DNA of 64,000 bases. Origin: an uncultured Pseudomonadota bacterium (GTDB taxonomy: Bacteria > Myxococcota_A > Bradymonadia > Bradymonadales > GCA-2716585). Shown piece after piece: positions 18,179-27,033 of this stretch (its first letter is position 1; each line of letters opens with the position of its first letter). The stretch covers positions 1 to 64,000 of the forward strand of contig CAKZKQ010000404.1 of NCBI GenBank assembly GCA_937123825.1, given 5' to 3'. Made by a program: the position numbers and the translations under genes. The notes beneath the pieces are model-generated. The model saw only the letters and a program-made list of their open reading frames with translations. It ran no database searches and was not told where the DNA came from.

Positions 18179-20020
18179 TCACTCGACGATCAGGTCACGC
18201 ACCGCGGCGCCCTCAAGGGAGAGCGAGTTGCCCACGACCAACTGCACGCGGTAGGTGCCGGGCAGGTCGGGCAGGAGGGTGACGCTGGGGTCGTTGGGGG
18301 CCGAGAGTTCGGCGTTGGAGCCAGCGGGGCGATCCACCAGGGTCCAGGCGTAGTAGGCGATGTCGCCGCTGTTGGCGGTGCTGGTGGCGCCGTCAAAGGT
18401 GACGATGGTGTCGACCTCGACGTTGCCATCGGGCGCCTGCACGATGGTGGCCGTGGGGCTGATGGCGTTGTCCTGGCTGTTGTTGCGCACGTTGATGAGC
18501 AGGTCCCCAGCCACGTCGTCGTTGGTCACCAGACCGATGGTGCCCTGGTCCAGGCCCACGTCGTTGGCCAGACGGTCGTAGTTGAGCGTGAACGAGACCA
18601 GCTCGCCGGGCTCGACCGTGGCGCCGGCAGGGTCGGGGGTGATGGAGAACTCATCTTCGCCGATGGTGCCGTTGAAGGTGACGTCGCTGATGATCAGGTC
18701 CGCCAGACCTTCGTTGCGCACGGCAAAGTCGCGCGCGTCGCTCTCGCCGGGGGCCACGTCAAAAATCATGTTGTCCGGCGTGATCAGCCCCGCAGGCGCC
18801 GCCTCGCCGCCCGACAGGGTCACGTTGACCTCGCCGTTGGGGACGTTGGTGGCATTGGAGAGGATGCGCAGGTTGGCCGTGACCGACTCTGCGGACTGCG
18901 GGGCGTACTTGACGCGGTAGACCTTGGAGTTCTGGCGCGGGATGGTGTCGTTGTTGCCGTTCTGCCACTGCTCAAACTCGCCGTCGCCATCGGGGTCGTA
19001 CTCGATGGTGTAGGGGTTGTCGCCGCCAGCGCCGGTGATCAGGAAGTTCTGGATGAGCAGCGCCGCCGCCGAGCCGGTGTTGGTGATGGTCAATTCTTTG
19101 ACCTCGGAGGTGCCGGGGGCCGCGTTGGGGAAGATGAGCGCGGTGGGATCGACGCGGATCTGGGCGGCCTGGGCCGAGCCCGTGTTGACCGAGACCGTCA
19201 CGGTGGGGCGGTTGGGGTCATCCGAGTTGACCAGGAGCTTGCCCTGCACGCGGTCGGCGGTCTCGGGGCTGTAGATGATGTTGTAGGTGGCGCTGTCGCC
19301 AGGGGTCAGCTTCAAGGGGAAGGGGAAGCCGTCGATGGCGAAGCGGTCATCGGCGCCGCCGGTGAAGTCCACGCGGTCAATGCTGGTGACGGTCAGCTCG
19401 CCGCTGGTCGATTCGTTGGTGATCGTCAGCTCTTTGGTGATCTCGCGGCCGACCTGGGGGTTCTCAAAGGTCAACACGGTGGGGTTGACGGCCACCGAGC
19501 CGCTCGAAGAGCTGACCTGGAAGTAGATCGTGCGGCTCTGGTTGTCCGGCGCGCCGCTCCTGATGACCACCTGGCCACAGTAACGGTCGGCATCGATGCC
19601 CGCCGGCAGGTTGCCGGGCGCAGGAGGACAGGTCAGCGGCTCAGGATCGGTGTTGGGATCGGGGATCTGCACCTGGAAGCGCAGGATCCGCGAGTCCTCG
19701 GGGGTCAACTGAAGAGGCGTCTCCGGGATGGTGGTCTTGGCCGAGATGTACCCGGTCAGGTCCGCCGAGATGTCGATGCTGGTGATCGTCAGATCGCCCA
19801 GGTTGCCGTTCTTGATGGTGATCTCGTTTTTGGCGTCACGGGGGAAACCCGCCCGGGGCGCGTCAAACTCAACAAAGAGGCCGTTCTCACCGCCGCCGGC
19901 CTGAACGACCAGCTCGCCGCGGTCCGCGCGGGTCAGTCCGTCGTCGCCGCAGGCCCCCAACGCCGTCATCATCATCGCTGCACCCACTGCAGCGCCCCAT
20001 CCTGACTTCAAAATTTTCAT
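18179..20020 (-). CDS. Large lipoprotein with repeated ASH-type beta domains and a PKD-like C-terminus
   Basis: This 613-aa protein has a signal peptide and lipobox LGAC (MTALGACGDDG), so it should be lipidated. At least four Ig-like modules follow. They repeat the pattern LTFENPQVGREITKELTITN and LIFPNAAPGTSEVKELTITN, characteristic of ASPM/SPD-2/Hydin (choice-of-anchor D) domains. The last about 90 residues resemble a PKD fold (ATIVQAPDGNVEVDTIVTFDG ... YYAW). It probably works as an extended surface or periplasmic scaffold. The start at 20020 has GGAGG. It leads an operon with rnhA. Confidence 0.85.
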   Translation of the reverse strand: MKILKSGWGAAVGAAMMMTALGACGDDGLTRADRGELVVQAGGGENGLFVEFDAPRAGFPRDAKNEITIKNGNLGDLTITSIDISADLTGYISAKTTIPETPLQLTPEDSRILRFQVQIPDPNTDPEPLTCPPAPGNLPAGIDADRYCGQVVIRSGAPDNQSRTIYFQVSSSSGSVAVNPTVLTFENPQVGREITKELTITNESTSGELTVTSIDRVDFTGGADDRFAIDGFPFPLKLTPGDSATYNIIYSPETADRVQGKLLVNSDDPNRPTVTVSVNTGSAQAAQIRVDPTALIFPNAAPGTSEVKELTITNTGSAAALLIQNFLITGAGGDNPYTIEYDPDGDGEFEQWQNGNNDTIPRQNSKVYRVKYAPQSAESVTANLRILSNATNVPNGEVNVTLSGGEAAPAGLITPDNMIFDVAPGESDARDFAVRNEGLADLIISDVTFNGTIGEDEFSITPDPAGATVEPGELVSFTLNYDRLANDVGLDQGTIGLVTNDDVAGDLLINVRNNSQDNAISPTATIVQAPDGNVEVDTIVTFDGATSTANSGDIAYYAWTLVDRPAGSNAELSAPNDPSVTLLPDLPGTYRVQLVVGNSLSLEGAAVRDLIVE

Positions 20021-20371
20021 CGCATCCTCCACAGATTCCGTCGCGCCGACGCGCCGGGGACATTCAAAGACCGCCAAAGCGGTGCCTGAGTCTAAAGATG
20101 TGCGCGCGATCCTGCAACAATCCAGCATCACCATCGGCCCACAGCGGGTCGCTTTCTGGCCGCTCGCAGACGCCAAAGGCCCAAACCGCACTTCAAACCG
20201 CGGTTTATACGCATAAAATCACCATTTTGGGTGGGATTATACACACATGCCCAATCCAAGCCGATGGTCAGGGGGCACTTGAGCCTCCCATAGAGGTTGT
20301 GGGATGATCCAGGGGCTGAGACACCGCAGGACACTCGGGCGCGCGACGCAAGACACTGCCAAGGAGAGTGC
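20021..20371. other. Divergent intergenic region between the lipoprotein and the ntrC-type gene
   Basis: These 351 bases carry no credible gene. A candidate plus-strand promoter lies at 20192-20219. A 12-bp perfect palindrome AAACCGCGGTTT (20195-20206) overlaps it. A TATAAT-like element on the minus strand (20241-20236) might serve the lipoprotein but lacks a convincing -35 box. Confidence 0.5.
20192..20219 (+). promoter_or_regulatory. Candidate promoter with overlapping palindromic operator
   Basis: TTCAAA (20192-20197), a 16-nt spacer and TAAAAT (20214-20219) point toward the NtrC-type gene. The palindrome AAACCGCGGTTT sits over the -35 box and spacer, the usual place for a repressor or autoregulator. 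Confidence 0.4.
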
Positions 20372-21724
<1,353 letters not shown>

Positions 21725-21773
21725 ACCCCACGACCGGCGCCTTTTGAGCTTTCAGGCGGGCGCGTTGGTTGCT

Positions 21774-22664
21774 TTAGGCTTGATCCCGAGGCGCGACGAG
21801 GCCGAGCATGGCGTCTTGTTGCGCTTGGATAAAGTCGGTGATGTGCGCCATCAGCGCTCGGACTCTGGGGCTGTGCCGCAAGTCTTCGTGGGTCAGAATC
21901 CAGACCTTTCGAATGGGGGGAGAGGGTTCTGTGAGGCGAACCAACCCTGGTTCTTTGTCGCCGATGATGCAGGGCATCACGATCGCCCCCACGCCGTGTT
22001 GTGCGGCCGTCATCATCAGCATGTAGCTGTCGGCCCAGAGTGCATAGGGGGCGTCGCCGTGGGCGCGTCGAAAGCGCTCGGTCATGGACGACTCGTGTCC
22101 AGCGGGTTCCCAGCCGATCCAGGGGATGGTGTCGGTGGGGTGGCCTTTCCAACTCGGCGCGCCGTACATGGCCAGCGCCAGCGTGCCGATATGTCGACCA
22201 AAGAGGTGCTCTGCAGGCTCTTGGGTGACCCGCAGCGCCACATCGGCTTCACGGCGCGTGAGGCTTTTGAGTGAGTCCGAAGCTTTGATCTCCAGCGAGA
22301 TCTGGGGGTGTTGTCGTCCAAAGTCCCAGATTTGGTCCATCCAGCCGCGGGCCAGCAGCTCAGGGATGGTCAGCCGCAGCGGTCCAGCCAGCGCCAGTTC
22401 TTGCCCTGTCGCTCGTCGCTCCAGATCCAGGAGCGTCTCTTCAATGGTTTGCGCGGTGTGCACCATGGATTCGCCTGCGGCGGTCCAGATGACACCGCCC
22501 CGCAGGCGCTCAAAGAGCACCACGCCGGTGCGTTCTTGCAGGGATTTCAGACGCCTTGCGATCGTGGTTTGGTCCACGCGCAGGTGTTGGGCGCTGCGCG
22601 TAAGGGTTTTGTGCCGTGCCAGCGCCAGCAGGTAGCGCAAGTCATCCCAGTTTTCGAGCTTCAT
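21774..22664 (-). CDS. LysR-family transcriptional regulator (1)
   Basis: This 296-aa protein has an N-terminal winged HTH (DDLRYLLALARHKTLTRSAQHLRVDQTTIARRLKSLQ) and a periplasmic-binding-protein-like effector domain. The start at 22664 (MKLENWDDL) gives the normal LysR N-terminus; the longer open frame upstream is not needed. It is the last gene of a minus-strand cluster (lipoproteins, tautomerase, SRPBCC protein) and sits 20 nt behind the SRPBCC gene. It may therefore regulate that cluster. The effector is unknown. Confidence 0.9.
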   Translation of the reverse strand: MKLENWDDLRYLLALARHKTLTRSAQHLRVDQTTIARRLKSLQERTGVVLFERLRGGVIWTAAGESMVHTAQTIEETLLDLERRATGQELALAGPLRLTIPELLARGWMDQIWDFGRQHPQISLEIKASDSLKSLTRREADVALRVTQEPAEHLFGRHIGTLALAMYGAPSWKGHPTDTIPWIGWEPAGHESSMTERFRRAHGDAPYALWADSYMLMMTAAQHGVGAIVMPCIIGDKEPGLVRLTEPSPPIRKVWILTHEDLRHSPRVRALMAHITDFIQAQQDAMLGLVAPRDQA

Positions 22665-22684
22665 GACGCCACCAAGGGTGTGAT

Positions 22685-23185
22685 TCAGGCTGCAGCCCGC
22701 GAAGGTTCTACAGTACCGCCCTGTCCGACCACTCGGCCAGTGTCCAGGTGGGTTTCCACCCCTTCGAGCACTTTGCCCAGCATCTGGCGCATTTTGGGCC
22801 CCATGGCAGCCTTGCCCATCAACCAACCCATGGGGCCGTATTTGACCTTGAACCGGCATGTGTAGCGAACCAGGCTTTTTTGAGGGGCGGTTTGGACGAC
22901 TTCAATGGTGACGTCCATGTGCGTGGTCGGGAACGGACCGTGATCAAAGACCTCCACGTGGTAGCGCATCTCCTGGGGGTTGTAGCGGGTGATTTTTTCC
23001 TGGACGCTGGTCCCGTCGTAGAGGTCGCAGCGTCTGGCCGCGCCCAGGCCTCGTTTGACGCCGTTGACGGCCTCAGAGTGGCGCACGACGGGGTGGTAGA
23101 CCCAGGTGCCCGCAAAGTCATCCAGAAGGTTCCAGACGGTGTTGGCAGGGAAGTTCATCTCTCGGGTAACAACGACAGTATGCAT
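22685..23185 (-). CDS. SRPBCC (START/Bet v1-like) family protein
   Basis: This 166-aa protein opens with a typical SRPBCC pattern, MHTVVVTREMNFPANTVWNLLDDFAGTW (quoted in part), and has aromatic-rich strands such as MRYHVEVFDHGPFPTTHMDVTIEV. Members bind hydrophobic ligands or act as polyketide cyclases/dehydratases. No catalytic residue can be assigned here. The start at 23185 is chosen because the domain begins there and an AAGGA site precedes it. Neighbours are a tautomerase upstream and a LysR regulator downstream. Confidence 0.75.
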   Translation of the reverse strand: MHTVVVTREMNFPANTVWNLLDDFAGTWVYHPVVRHSEAVNGVKRGLGAARRCDLYDGTSVQEKITRYNPQEMRYHVEVFDHGPFPTTHMDVTIEVVQTAPQKSLVRYTCRFKVKYGPMGWLMGKAAMGPKMRQMLGKVLEGVETHLDTGRVVGQGGTVEPSRAAA

Positions 23186-23303
23186 GGGACGGATCCTTGG
23201 TGAGAGGAGCCCCATCACCCGACTTTGAGGTGATCGATGTGATGGGGTTGTGGTGATTCAGTGGGTTTGTGGGCCCTTGTGTGGATGGGGCCGTGGGGCG
23301 GCG

Positions 23304-23501
23304 TCAGCCAAAGACTTTGCCGCCAATGGCGTAGCCACCTTCTGCGGTCTCATCGATCTGGACGCTGATGAAGGCCTTGATGTCGCCTTTGCCCTCTTCC
23401 TGGGCGACCTGGGCCAGGGCGTCGGTAAGGCGCTCCACGATTTTCTTCTTTTCGTCTTTGTTCCAGGCTTTGGGGGGAACGGCCAGTCGGATGGTGGGCA
23501 T
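23304..23501 (-). CDS. 4-oxalocrotonate tautomerase-family protein
   Basis: This 65-aa protein has proline directly after the initiator methionine (MPTIRLAVPPKAW). That N-terminal Pro is the general base of the 4-OT superfamily, and the length matches the small subunits. A strong AAGGAGG site precedes the ATG. The substrate cannot be told from sequence. It lies between the lipoprotein and the SRPBCC gene, so the cluster may handle a small aromatic or dicarbonyl compound; that is inference only. Confidence 0.85.
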   Translation of the reverse strand: MPTIRLAVPPKAWNKDEKKKIVERLTDALAQVAQEEGKGDIKAFISVQIDETAEGGYAIGGKVFG

Positions 23502-23536
23502 GGTGTGCCTCCTTCTTTGGGGTATGGCTGCGCTTT

Positions 23537-24382
23537 TTAGCGCGCAGCGCTGGGTGATGCGGTGCGGTCACCGCGTTGTGAAAACGTCATGTCTTCAAAG
23601 CGATAGGTGTGGACCGGGTCGTCGTCGTCTTTGGACAGGTAGGCGTCCATACGGTGGGGCAAGAGCATGCCCTGGACCTCTTTGAAGTCCCGGTAGTGGT
23701 AGAAGCCGACCTGGCTGGCGCCAGAGAGGCGCACGGTGAACTCGGTCGCTTCAAGGCGGCCTGTCTCTGGGTGGATGTAGAGGAGCCACTGGTCGATCTT
23801 CTGGTTGGGGTCAAAGGAGCCCCACGAGAGCATGACCACCTCGTAGGGTTTGCCCTGCCATTGCCGTGTGCCGACGTAGGTGACCTGGTCTGCCGAGGCC
23901 AGCCGGAACATCACGCCAACCATCATCTCCGGGTTTTGGACAAAGACGCTGAAGAAGGCGTCTTCATCGACCCGATGGCGCTTTAGGTGGCCGTCTTTGA
24001 GCCGGTGGATGTCGTCGCCCGTCGCCATCCACACTTCGCCCTTGGCCTCGCCTTCCAAAAACTCGATCCGGCTGTGTGGGAAGTGATGAAGGTAGGCTTC
24101 AAGGCTGGCCTGCGCGTTGTTGTCTTCGTAGGGGGTGATTTGGAAGAAGAGCCAGTTTGGCCAGTCGTCCTTGAACCTGGCGTGGACCTTTTCCTGGCGC
24201 TGCCAGGCATCCAAACCGCCGTGGGCCTGGAACATCTGGTCCATCAACTCGGCGCCGCGTTGGCGTTGGGCCTGCGTGAGTTGGGATTTGAAGTTGTCGG
24301 GGCGCAGGTCGGCGGTGCCGCAGGCGCTGGCGACGAGGGCCAGTGCAAGGACGCTCAACATCAAGCAAGTGCGTGTGTTCAT
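23537..24382 (-). CDS. Lipoprotein of unknown function
   Basis: This 281-aa protein has a signal peptide with lipobox ASAC (ALVASACGTADL). The mature part contains QMFQAHGGLDAWQR near the start, then beta-rich sequence (GEVWMATGDDIHRL, TYVGTRQWQGKPYEVVML, GFYHYRDFKEVQGMLLPHRMD). This arrangement resembles LolA/outer-membrane lipoprotein-sorting-like folds that start with an H-GG-DAW motif, but the assignment is tentative. The start at 24382 has AAGGAG. It is the second gene of the cluster led by the 48-aa lipoprotein. Confidence 0.75.
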   Translation of the reverse strand: MNTRTCLMLSVLALALVASACGTADLRPDNFKSQLTQAQRQRGAELMDQMFQAHGGLDAWQRQEKVHARFKDDWPNWLFFQITPYEDNNAQASLEAYLHHFPHSRIEFLEGEAKGEVWMATGDDIHRLKDGHLKRHRVDEDAFFSVFVQNPEMMVGVMFRLASADQVTYVGTRQWQGKPYEVVMLSWGSFDPNQKIDQWLLYIHPETGRLEATEFTVRLSGASQVGFYHYRDFKEVQGMLLPHRMDAYLSKDDDDPVHTYRFEDMTFSQRGDRTASPSAAR

Positions 24383-24413
24383 TGTGTTTGGGCTCCTTGG
24401 GTGGGCGGTGGGT

Positions 24414-24560
24414 TCAGCGTTGGACCGGTTGCGAGGCGGGTGCGTCTGGTGGGGGCAAGGGGAGGTCACCTTTGTGGGGAACTCCCGAGGCACATGCAGC
24501 GGCGGTCAGGGTCAGGGCTGCGAGCGCCAGCAGGACGCAGCGGTGCATTGAGACGATCAT
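24414..24560 (-). CDS. Very small lipoprotein (48 aa)
   Basis: The frame reads MIVSMHRCVLLALAALTLTA with the lipobox cysteine following (TAAAC at residues 19-23). A short Pro-rich mature segment ending PASQPVQR comes next. The ATG at 24560 is preceded by AAGGAGG at ideal spacing. A promoter at 24636-24663 points at it. Only about 26 residues would remain after processing. The conventional lipobox, ribosome-binding site and operon position support a real gene despite the size. Its role may be structural, or as an entericidin-like small lipoprotein. Confidence 0.75.
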   Translation of the reverse strand: MIVSMHRCVLLALAALTLTAAACASGVPHKGDLPLPPPDAPASQPVQR

Positions 24561-24635
24561 GGTGATCCTCCTTGTGGGTGGGGCGGTGTTTGGGTGTGGT
24601 TGCCGTTGCCAGGGGATGTCGCCTGGCTTGAGGGC

Positions 24636-24663
24636 AATTTAGCTGGCTTTTTTAAAGGTTCAA
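24636..24663 (-). promoter_or_regulatory. Sigma70-type promoter for the small-lipoprotein cluster
   Basis: On the minus strand TTGAAC (24663-24658), a 16-nt spacer and TAAATT (24641-24636). Transcription would begin about 70 nt before the ATG at 24560. Confidence 0.55.
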
Positions 24664-24782
24664 CCCAGAACTTCGCAGTTCAAAGCTGCAAAGACGCAGG
24701 TTGAGGGCGCTGCCCGCAGCGACCGAGTTGCGGAGTGTGTTTTGGCAGAGGTGGGTTGGGGGTGGGCAGGCGTTGGCGCGGT

Positions 24783-25526
24783 TCAGTGGAGGTAGCGGGG
24801 TTTGTCGTCGTCTTTGGGGTCAAGGGGGTGGCCGCCGCGCAGGAGTTTGAGGCGACGGCGAGCGCGCCAGAGCTTGAAGCGGTCGATGGCGCGCTGGGGT
24901 TTGTAGTAACCGGTGACCAGCGCGGCGCCCATGAGCAGGCCCCCGACGTGCCCGGGCAGTGAGGTGGGCGAGCCCAGGAAGATGAAGAGGACGTCGAGGC
25001 CCAGGAAGATGGGCAGGATCCACTTGCCTTTGATGGGTTTGCCGATCATCAAGTGCACCGGCTGCTCCCACTGGTAGATGCTGAAGGCGGTCACGACGCC
25101 GTAGATGCCTCCCGAGGCGCCCACAACAGAGGCGCCAGGGCTGCCGATGAGCGCGATCAGGATGGCGTCCAAGGCCAGGACCGCCGCAGCGCCGCCCAGG
25201 CCGCAAAGGAGCACAAAGCGGACAAAGGGCAAGGCGCCCCAGCGTTTCTCGACCTGTCCGCCAAAGGAGTAGAGGACCAGGGCGTTGAAGAAGATGTGAA
25301 AGAAGTCATCGTGGAGGAGCTGGTAGGTCAGCGGCTGCCACAGGTAGAAGTGTTCGAACATGCCCTCCCACGACAGGAAGAGGGCGCTGGTCATGATCTT
25401 CTCAAAGCCCAGGGAGCCTTTGAAGAGCGTGGCGATGTAGAGCACGACGTAGGTGATCAAGAGGGCTTTGAGCCCTTTGGTCAGCGGGGGCCATGCGTAG
25501 CGGACGTTTGGATTGGAGAACCCCAT
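24783..25526 (-). CDS. Rhomboid-family intramembrane serine protease
   Basis: This 247-aa protein has six or so membrane spans and the catalytic dyad: GASGGIYG (Ser nucleophile in the GxSG motif) and HVGGLLMG (His). WQPLTYQLLHDDFFHIFFNALVLYSFGG is the conserved L1/H-N region before it. Rhomboids cleave membrane proteins within or next to their transmembrane segment. It follows the zinc-ribbon membrane protein by 42 nt on the same strand, which suggests an operon with the rubredoxin-like gene. Confidence 0.92.
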   Translation of the reverse strand: MGFSNPNVRYAWPPLTKGLKALLITYVVLYIATLFKGSLGFEKIMTSALFLSWEGMFEHFYLWQPLTYQLLHDDFFHIFFNALVLYSFGGQVEKRWGALPFVRFVLLCGLGGAAAVLALDAILIALIGSPGASVVGASGGIYGVVTAFSIYQWEQPVHLMIGKPIKGKWILPIFLGLDVLFIFLGSPTSLPGHVGGLLMGAALVTGYYKPQRAIDRFKLWRARRRLKLLRGGHPLDPKDDDKPRYLH

Positions 25527-25568
25527 GTGGTGTCTCGGTGGTGGTGTGCGGTTTGTGGTGCGGGCAAG

Positions 25569-26516
25569 TCAGTTTTTGTTGACCAGCTCGGTGCCATCAA
25601 AGGCACAGTATTTCATCTGGTGTGTGTATGCCGTGCCGCATTCGGGGCAGACGCGTGTTTTGTCGCCCACGCCTTGGATGGGGGCGCCGCAAGTGCGCCT
25701 GCCCATCACAGGCAGCAGGGGCATCTTATCATGGGGGCAATACTGGAGCCCGCCTCGGTATTCCCGGTGGCAGCAAGGGCAAATGGAGCCGCTGACGGTG
25801 ATGTAGGCGTGACTTTGGGGGTCGGCCGGTGTGAGCCGGGCGTGATCTTCGCTGCACCAGTGGTGTCCGGGTTCGTACGGGGTTTCACACTCCGGGCAGA
25901 TCATGTCGACGTCTTCGGGGTCTTCGTGCCCGGACCAGTCTTCGATCTGTTGGAGGTGTTGGCCATCGTGGGGGCAGTATTCGGCGCTGATGTCGTAGAC
26001 GCGGTCGCACTCGGGGCAGCCGCGCACGACGATGGAGGTGTCGAGGTAGTCGGTGGAGCGATGGCGCAGGGCTTGCTCGGCCTCGGGGCTGACCTCGGTC
26101 TCAAAAAATGCCGCCGCGCCGCCGTCGTCCAGGGTGCTGGTGGCGCTTTGACCGCTGCCGATGGCGCTCAGCCCAGAAGAGCGCGCCCCCATGTTGGCCA
26201 CCTTGGAGAGGGTGATGCCGGACGATTCGGTCAGCGCATGGGCCAAAGTGGTGCGCTGGGTCTCGGCGATGGCGGTGCGCTGTCTGCGTCGCCACGCGAT
26301 CCAAAGCAGGCCAGTGGTGGCTGTGAGGATGGCGATCAAGAGGCCGCCAAGGACCAGGAGCCAGGTTCTGGCGCCAGGTTCAAGTCCGCCGCCGTCCTGT
26401 GCCCATCCCAGCGATGGCCACAGCGTGATCATGGCGATCGCCCCTGCCGCCCGGGCTGCGCGCACAAAGGGGCGCAGCGTTGGGGTGAGGTGAGGCTGGC
26501 GATCGGCGCGTGTCAT
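25569..26516 (-). CDS. Membrane protein with four tandem zinc ribbons
   Basis: This 315-aa protein has an N-terminal hydrophobic signal (ending GWAQDGG) and a second span (TWLLVLGGLLIAILTATTGLL). After a Ser/Ala linker, the C-terminal 150 residues contain four Cys4-type ribbons. They open CPEC, CPEC, CPCC and CPEC and close with YC-HDG, WCSEDH, YCPHDK and YCAFDG. It looks like a membrane-tethered zinc-binding module for protein or nucleic-acid contact. It lies between a rubredoxin-like gene and rhomboid in an apparent operon. I know no named family with this exact architecture. Confidence 0.7.
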   Translation of the reverse strand: MTRADRQPHLTPTLRPFVRAARAAGAIAMITLWPSLGWAQDGGGLEPGARTWLLVLGGLLIAILTATTGLLWIAWRRRQRTAIAETQRTTLAHALTESSGITLSKVANMGARSSGLSAIGSGQSATSTLDDGGAAAFFETEVSPEAEQALRHRSTDYLDTSIVVRGCPECDRVYDISAEYCPHDGQHLQQIEDWSGHEDPEDVDMICPECETPYEPGHHWCSEDHARLTPADPQSHAYITVSGSICPCCHREYRGGLQYCPHDKMPLLPVMGRRTCGAPIQGVGDKTRVCPECGTAYTHQMKYCAFDGTELVNKN

Positions 26517-26543
26517 GGTGCTGGGGCCTGTGTTGCGGGGGGT

Positions 26544-26831
26544 TCAGGGCAAAAAGCGTCCCTTGACCCGGAATCGCCTGGTGACGCCTTGTTCGTTCAT
26601 CAGCGTCAGGCGTTGTTCGCGCGCTGAGGTGCAGTTGGGGGTCTGGCCCTTTTTGAGCTTCTCCCGAACGGCGACCTCAATGTGCTGGGGGATGTCGATG
26701 AACGCGGTCTTGTACGCCTCGCAGCTTGGGCACTCCATGTGGGGCTGACCGCCCTCCCAGACAAAGCCGCACGCTGTGCAGGTCCACAGCAGGGCCATGT
26801 TGAAGGGGTCGGTGGGCGAGATCTTGGCCAT
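26544..26831 (-). CDS. Small rubredoxin-like zinc/iron-binding protein
   Basis: This 95-aa protein carries WTCTACGFVWEG and MECPSCEA, two CxxC knuckles in rubredoxin arrangement (Cys-x2-Cys-Gly ... Cys-Pro-x-Cys). It is followed by a short basic tail. Rubredoxin-type knuckles bind one Fe or Zn and either carry electrons or hold structure; the missing aromatic set leaves this open. The start is placed at the ATG 26831 because the metal-binding domain begins there. A promoter lies at 26901-26929. Confidence 0.75.
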   Translation of the reverse strand: MAKISPTDPFNMALLWTCTACGFVWEGGQPHMECPSCEAYKTAFIDIPQHIEVAVREKLKKGQTPNCTSAREQRLTLMNEQGVTRRFRVKGRFLP

Positions 26832-26900
26832 GGGCCGTGTCCTCTCTTCTTTTGATGAACGTTGGTGGTTTGGGTCTGCGCACAGCGCGCTGTGGCCCAC

Positions 26901-26929
26901 AGTGTAGTTTAAACCGAGCCAGTGTCGAA
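26901..26929 (-). promoter_or_regulatory. Promoter for the rubredoxin-like/zinc-ribbon/rhomboid operon
   Basis: On the minus strand TTCGAC (26929-26924), a 17-nt spacer and TACACT (26906-26901), about 70 nt upstream of the ATG at 26831. Confidence 0.5.
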
Positions 26930-27033
26930 AACCAGGGTTTTGCCCCCGACGTCCACGACATCTCATCCGCGGCGCGTCTGGGAGACGCTTCTTGTGGAGA
27001 TGCTTTGGGGCTTTGGGGGGTGTGGTGACGCTT

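Noticed and set aside
17525-20005. 826-aa plus-strand open frame opposite the lipoprotein and rnhA
   Set aside because: It is a codon-bias shadow: the opposite strand has a lipobox, repeated ASH domains and RNase H motifs, while this frame is Val/Asp/Gly/Arg-rich without domains.
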